A stretch of 64,000 nucleotides of DNA from Aquatica leii (Eukaryota > Arthropoda > Insecta > Coleoptera > Lampyridae), in NCBI GenBank assembly GCA_035610365.1, contig CM069432.1, positions 178,297,027 through 178,361,026 on the forward strand, read 5' to 3'. Of the stretch, positions 59,663 to 64,000 are shown one piece after another. The position numbers were made by a program, and so were the translations under genes. How positions within the stretch are numbered: the first letter of the stretch is position 1; each line of letters begins with the position of its first letter. A model generated the notes under the pieces. It saw nothing but the letters and a program-made list of their open reading frames with translations, made no database searches and was not told the DNA's origin.

Positions 59663-59790
59663 CAATGTAAATCGTTCAGTAAGTAATTCAAAGAACTATT
59701 AACATATTTTGTTTTTAACCGAAGTTACATAATAAGCGTATAGTTAAAAATTATAAAAATTTATATTTAAAATTTTAATTTTATATTACG
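59663..59790. mobile_element. Partial Tigger-like MITE, inverted relative to 22.7 kb
   Basis: Begins CAATGTAAATCGTTCAGTAA just after TA, and continues with AACCGAAGTTACATAATAAG and CGTATAGTTAAAAA, the inverted form of the right end of the 22.7-kb copy. Confidence 0.55.
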
Positions 59791-60069
59791 TATATATGGA
59801 AGGCCGTTTAGGACAAAAACAGTTTAATCATTGAAAAATAATTTTATTCATGTATAATAAAATGGGGACAAACTTAAATAAAAAAATTAAATTTGCAAAA
59901 TATTCAAGTGATATAGAATTATTCAAATTTAAATTGTTTTCGTTAAATTTTTACATTCAAGAATGATTCTTTTAAAATCTGGAACTTTGAAAACAGATTG
60001 AGTGACAAAACTGTTTAACTTCCATAAAATTGGATTCATTTAAAGATAAAATATTTAACTATCCAAAAA

Positions 60070-60395
60070 AACACGTGTTCAAAAAAATTGAAGTTTTATT
60101 TATATAGCAGGTGACAACTAATCAAGAGTTATGAAAATAAATATTAGAAGTTTGGATGTTTCAAAAAAATTACAGTTCAAAAATTATCAACTGTCATAAA
60201 AATTCGAGTGTCATTTATTTCAGACTGTTACACAAATACAAGAAGCGGAATTCAAAGATTATGAACTGCCAAAAGTTAAAGGTTAACATTTCAAGAAAAA
60301 TTCATGTTCAAACAATTGAAGTTGTATTTTTATGATAGGTTCCAAATTATCAACTGTCATAAAAATAGAAGTGTCATTTATTTCAGAAAATGTAA
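60070..60395. repeat. Interspersed direct repeats
   Basis: ATTATCAACTGTCATAAAAA followed by a TGTCATTTATTTCAG block occurs at about 60183 and 60347; TGTTCAAAMAATTGAAGTT occurs at about 60076 and 60306. Confidence 0.6.
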
Positions 60396-61107
60396 TTTTT
60401 AAAACTTTATATCTAGTTTTCTTAGTTTGCTTGCAAAAAATATTTTACTTTAATTAACATTTATAGAAACACAAATGCCATCAAACACCGAACTAGAAGA
60501 AACCTTGTAAAACTGATTTTTGTGATAAAATTTTCTCACTCCATAGATGTTGATGAGTTATTGCTACAAACCACACAACAGTAAAAAAAATTCTTTAAGT
60601 AACTCCTCTGACCTACAAATTAATAATTTGTTTAATAAAGATGATTAAGAAAATTTCAACTCACTAAAAAAGATGGGAATAAAAAAGAATAAAAAATAAA
60701 GTTAAAAGACATTAACAACTTTTTTGTACGAAGGGTTGTTTGGACCTATTTGACAAGCCGTTGACAATTTAGTAACCCTAAGTTAAGCATCGAGAAATGT
60801 AGCAACTTTGATCCAAGCCAGCGAGCAAATAAAACATAAATACCTTAAATTCGACAGAGCGTTTTATATTTATAGTAAACAATTAACCTGTATAAATGGT
60901 TTTAAGAGTCAAATTTAAACAAATACAAAATTAATTAAAACCGAAAAAACACAAAATCGAACACGCAGACATCGTATGGGAAACATCGCCGCCGACAAAC
61001 GAAAGTAAACATATCAGCAATTCTTTCCTTTATTTATTTTCCGTATGTTTATCTAATATTTACACGATGTCTCTAAACTAACTAAAAATTGCTTTAAACA
61101 CGAGAAT
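60396..61107. other. Gene-free interval
   Basis: AT-rich except 60955-61005, which is GC-richer (a CGCCGCCGACAAACG word) and may be the start of the feature that follows. Confidence 0.35.
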
Positions 61108-61284
61108 ATGTTTAAATCCGAGTTTGAGGGTTTAGAAAAATTTATAGCGGGTTTTCATAAAAACGACGATGTCAACGAATTAAAAAAACTGGTGTGGTCA
61201 CCACAGGATTTTCTTATAAAGAATGATGAAAAAATGTCTACATATTTTTTAAGGTTATGTTGTCATAAAACCTTTTTCGAGTGA
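61108..61284 (+). CDS. Unrecognised 58-codon frame upstream of the Penelope-like element
   Basis: ATG at 61108 opens MFKSEFEGLEKFIAGFHKND, then VNELKKLVWSPQDFLIKNDE, to TGA at 61282-61284. The mixed, soluble-looking composition is unusual for this window. A splice donor (AAGGTTATG) lies near 61251. It may be a small exon or the worn 5' coding part of the element behind it. No family is recognised. Confidence 0.25.
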   Translation: MFKSEFEGLEKFIAGFHKNDDVNELKKLVWSPQDFLIKNDEKMSTYFLRLCCHKTFFE

Positions 61285-61440
61285 TATGTACACGTTTGTA
61301 TTGACTCGCACTAGTCGGAGATAAAGGAAATTTAAGTAAATAGAATTTAATGGACGCCAGATCTTATTAAATAAAAAAACTTGTTTCGATTAAGACAGAA
61401 GGTTTAAGCTTGCAACTAAATCAGGTTCGTTTGCTCCAAT

Positions 61441-62625
61441 ATGTTTGTATTAATTTTATTTTTATTTTTAATACAAAAATATTGGAGGTATCTTAAGAGT
61501 CATACCAATATTGAGCTGACAGACTTTACTGACATTATTAATTTCTTGTTTGACTCTAGTTATTTTATATTTAAAGATGTTATTTATTTACAAAAATCTG
61601 GCACTGCAATGGGTAACCCAGCATCCCCAGTTCTAGCTAGTTTGGTTATGCATGATTTACTTGATTATGTATTAAGTAAACTATCATTTCATCCCATATT
61701 TTTGTTATGTTATGTAGACGATGTCATTACTTGCATTCCTGAACATGAGGTTTTAAACACTTTGAATGTTTTTAACAGTTACGATTCACATCTATGTTTT
61801 ACTAATGAAGCTGAAATTGAAGGCTCTCTACGGTTTTTAGATATTAGGATAATTAAGCATGACAACATGATACTAACCCATTAGTTTACTAAACCGATAG
61901 CCTCCAATCGTACTATAAACTACCTTTCAAAACATGCTCACCATCAAAAAATAAACATTATAAAGTCTACTAAAAACAAAACAATAAGATTAAGTTATTC
62001 TAAATTCCATATAAAAAATCTTAATATACTAAAAAATTTACGCAATAACAACAATTATCCTAATAACCTGAGTAATAGAATTTTATTTCACACTAACACC
62101 AGCAACGGTACACCATCACCATCTATTCAAAATAATTCTAGATGTAAATTTTCTAAAATCATTAACGTTCCTGGTCTTACTAAGAAGTTGATTCGTATTT
62201 TAACAACACCGGACCTTAAAATAACAACTTATAATAACAATACTATTTACAACATTATTTATTCCAACATTAAAGAAAAGACCAAGTTATTAGACAAACA
62301 TAATGTTGTATATAAAATCGATTGTATGGATTGTAATAAATGTTATATTGGTCAAACGAAACAAAAAACTATTAACAGAATTAAGAACCACCAATATAAT
62401 AGTAAAAATAAAAAAGCAGAATCAGCTCTTGCTCTCCACCATATTAATATACAGCATAATTTTGATTTTAGTAATCCTTCAATATTAAATGTGGAACCCA
62501 AATTGTATAAAAGATTAGTTGCAGCAATTATATTTATCACGCAACATAAGAATAATGTTAATTTCAACACTGATACTAACAACCTTAGTACAGTTTATAA
62601 TAACCTTATCTCAAAAATTTTCTAG
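61441..62625 (+). pseudogene. Penelope-like retroelement ORF: RT plus GIY-YIG endonuclease, one in-frame stop
   Basis: One frame runs through both domains, interrupted only by TAG at 61882-61884. RT part: KSGTAMGNPASPVLASLVMH, and YVDD at 61711-61722, then EGSLRFLDIRI; the first part of the RT palm and the fingers are missing or unrecognisable upstream of about 61480, so the copy is 5'-truncated. After the stop the frame continues (FTKPIASNRTINYLSKH), through a linker, to the GIY-YIG nuclease at about 62305-62400 (VVYKIDCMDCNKCYIGQTKQ), with the extra CxxC-type cysteines typical of Penelope-like enzymes, and stops at 62623-62625. Such elements prime reverse transcription on chromosomal ends or nicks. 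The copy is probably inactive. Confidence 0.85.
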
Positions 62626-63080
62626 ACTGTGGGTATGTTTTGGGTTATTTTTTCATTGCTCATATTTTATATCACACGACCATAAAATTATAACGTTAGT
62701 GATTTAGTTTGTAGTGGTTTTCGTGTATTTTTACATTAATTGTTTTTCGTTATTTATTAATTTTGTATTAATGACGTTGTTTGCGGACCATTCTACTGTG
62801 TATTTGTTTTTCGTAAGTAATCATCTATAATTATCAAACACCATTTATAATAAGTAGAAGATAAATTTGTAGCTCTCACCGAATTGTAACTGCCTTTTTA
62901 CTTATATTGTTTTCTTTTTAATAAATTCAGTTGGCCTGAAAAAGTGGACACAACCGTTTCACGAAACGTCGCTCTAAGAAAACTCATAAAGTAATTTTTA
63001 TAGCCTCTCCAACAAAATAAAGGGTTTACCAATCTTAGTTTAATCAAGCATTAGGAGGTCCAAAACGCTTTTCTTAATAA
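62626..63080 (+). other. 3' region of the Penelope-like element
   Basis: Non-coding, holding the ribozyme-like motif and ending somewhere near the GC-richer ATTAGGAGGTCC at about 63050. No terminal repeat could be matched inside the window. Confidence 0.4.
62936..62972 (+). ncRNA. Hammerhead-like relic 3' of the Penelope-like ORF
   Basis: Plus strand: CTGAAAA (62936-62942; G8 of the core changed to A), one A, a 3-bp stem II GTG/CAC with a 13-base loop, then GAAAC (62963-62967) and GTCGC. It is 310 bases beyond the stop codon, where Penelope-like elements are known to carry hammerheads in their terminal repeats. Then follow CCTCTCCAAC and AAAGGG, as in the 18.4-kb copy. The altered core suggests loss of activity. 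Confidence 0.5.
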
Positions 63081-64000
63081 AAACAACTTTATTTTAATAA
63101 ATTGTTAGAGAGAATTATCTCTATAAGAAACTGTAAAAATAATTCGAATAATTTACATACGTACAAAATTATATAAGAAAAACTGTTAAAAATGGCGGAT
63201 ACACCCACTTCCGGTTTTTTATCAGACCCATCTTGTGATAAAACTAAAGGAATATGAAAAACCAGAACCATAGCAAATTTCAAGTTACTAGGACTTTTGG
63301 TTCGAGATTGCTTGTAAATTGCTTAGTTAAAGTATCACATTCGTACGTTTTTTAATGTTTCACATTTCAATAAGCAAATAATTTTTTATGCAAAATAAAT
63401 ATGGCTTGACATTTATTTAACTTATAGAACAAAGTTATAGAAAACTTGCAAAGTTGAAAATCTATGTACGACATTGCAATTTTTCAGCACATAGCTATGA
63501 TTGTTTAAGCAGTAAAAAAACAATTAAAAACACAATATTTAAGTTTGAAGACATTCTAATAAGTAATTGTGTTAGAAGTTAATACAAACGTGTACATATC
63601 ATTTCAAAGTGATTTTATGACAACATAACCTTAATAAAATATGTAGACATTCCTTCATCATTCCGTATAAGAAAATCGTATGGTGACTACACCAGTTTTT
63701 TTATGATTCAGGAGACCTTAAAACGTAAAACTATGTAAAAAAAATTGCAATTGCTTATAAGAAAGTAAACATCGAATATTTGAAATGATCATACTAAAAA
63801 ACAAATTTAGAGACGTTAGTTTCGGAGTTATAAATCGATCACAAAAACGAAAAAGACACATGCGAAGACGTTACAGACGAGGAGTTTCGCGAAATAGAAG
63901 AAATTGATAAAGGTGCTACACTGTATTAAGCAACCATAATTTAACGTAAAATTTCCCTTTATTAATTTAAAATATTCAGTGGATGCTATTTTATAATACT
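63081..64000. other. Gene-free end of window with two scraps of interest
   Basis: 63190-63290 (ATGGCGGATACACCCACTTC and beyond) is GC-richer and looks like a transposon piece. 63638-63680 resembles 31748-31790. 63835-63930 gives a 31-codon acidic open stretch (DTCEDVTDEEFREIEEIDKG) ending in TAA; it could be the last piece of an exon but has no recognisable partner. Confidence 0.35.

Noticed and set aside
1-64000. tRNA, rRNA or CRISPR features
   Set aside because: No cloverleaf with B-box consensus, no rRNA-like sequence and no spaced identical repeats were found by eye on either strand.

Overview
The window is AT-rich, intron-bearing animal DNA, almost certainly from an insect: short 48-55 bp introns, a metazoan gene (TOP3B), BEL/Pao, Ty3/gypsy, Jockey, Penelope-like and Tigger/pogo elements, and several insect-type multicopy gene families. 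I cannot name the order or species. The only intact host gene I can prove is DNA/RNA topoisomerase III-beta on the minus strand (14593-25383, 10 exons, 851 residues). Its last intron is about 6 kb and full of transposon debris; most of its other introns are about 50 bp.

Layout. 1-2165: decayed BEL/Pao element (minus), running off the left edge. 3340-5125: decayed pogo/Tigger-type transposase (minus). 5460-7350: unassigned, slightly GC-richer stretch with a small repeated motif. 7882-13.8 kb: a Tigger-like non-autonomous element that took up a young Ty3/gypsy retrotransposon (8112-12869; LTRs identical by eye; 4-bp target duplication; one nonsense codon in the polyprotein) and a ~700-bp fold-back element. 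14.5-25.4 kb: TOP3B, with a Tigger copy, a 1.2-kb inverted-repeat element and a MITE in its introns. 26.3-26.9 kb: DUF4806-type gene fragment. 27.3-29.4 kb: MITE pair and a 0.5-kb tandem duplication. 29.4-37.5 kb: mostly AT-rich non-coding DNA with two ribozyme-like motifs. 37.6-38.5 kb and 46.0-46.7 kb: broken copies of two conserved but unnamed gene families. 42.1-43.6 kb: LINE remnant with RNase H. 44.7-45.0 kb: 306-bp inverted-repeat element. 47-53.8 kb: sparse non-coding DNA. 53.8-55.1 kb: Jockey LINE with an internal deletion. 57.7-58.2 kb: broken Myb/SANT-like gene. 61.4-63.0 kb: Penelope-like element (RT plus GIY-YIG endonuclease) with one in-frame stop.

The most interesting signal cuts across these regions: six short sequences that share the layout of a hammerhead-ribozyme core (CTGANGA, one extra base, a stem II hairpin, then GAAACGT). 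They lie at 18.4, 34.7, 36.5, 39.65 and 44.8 kb and directly 3' of the Penelope-like ORF at 62.94 kb. The 44.8-kb copy has every core base intact and sits inside a small inverted-repeat element; the 18.4-kb copy sits inside a 1.2-kb inverted-repeat element. Two of them also share a conserved block about 20-25 nt downstream. Hammerheads are known in Penelope-like elements; their presence in small inverted-repeat elements and the extra base are the points worth testing.
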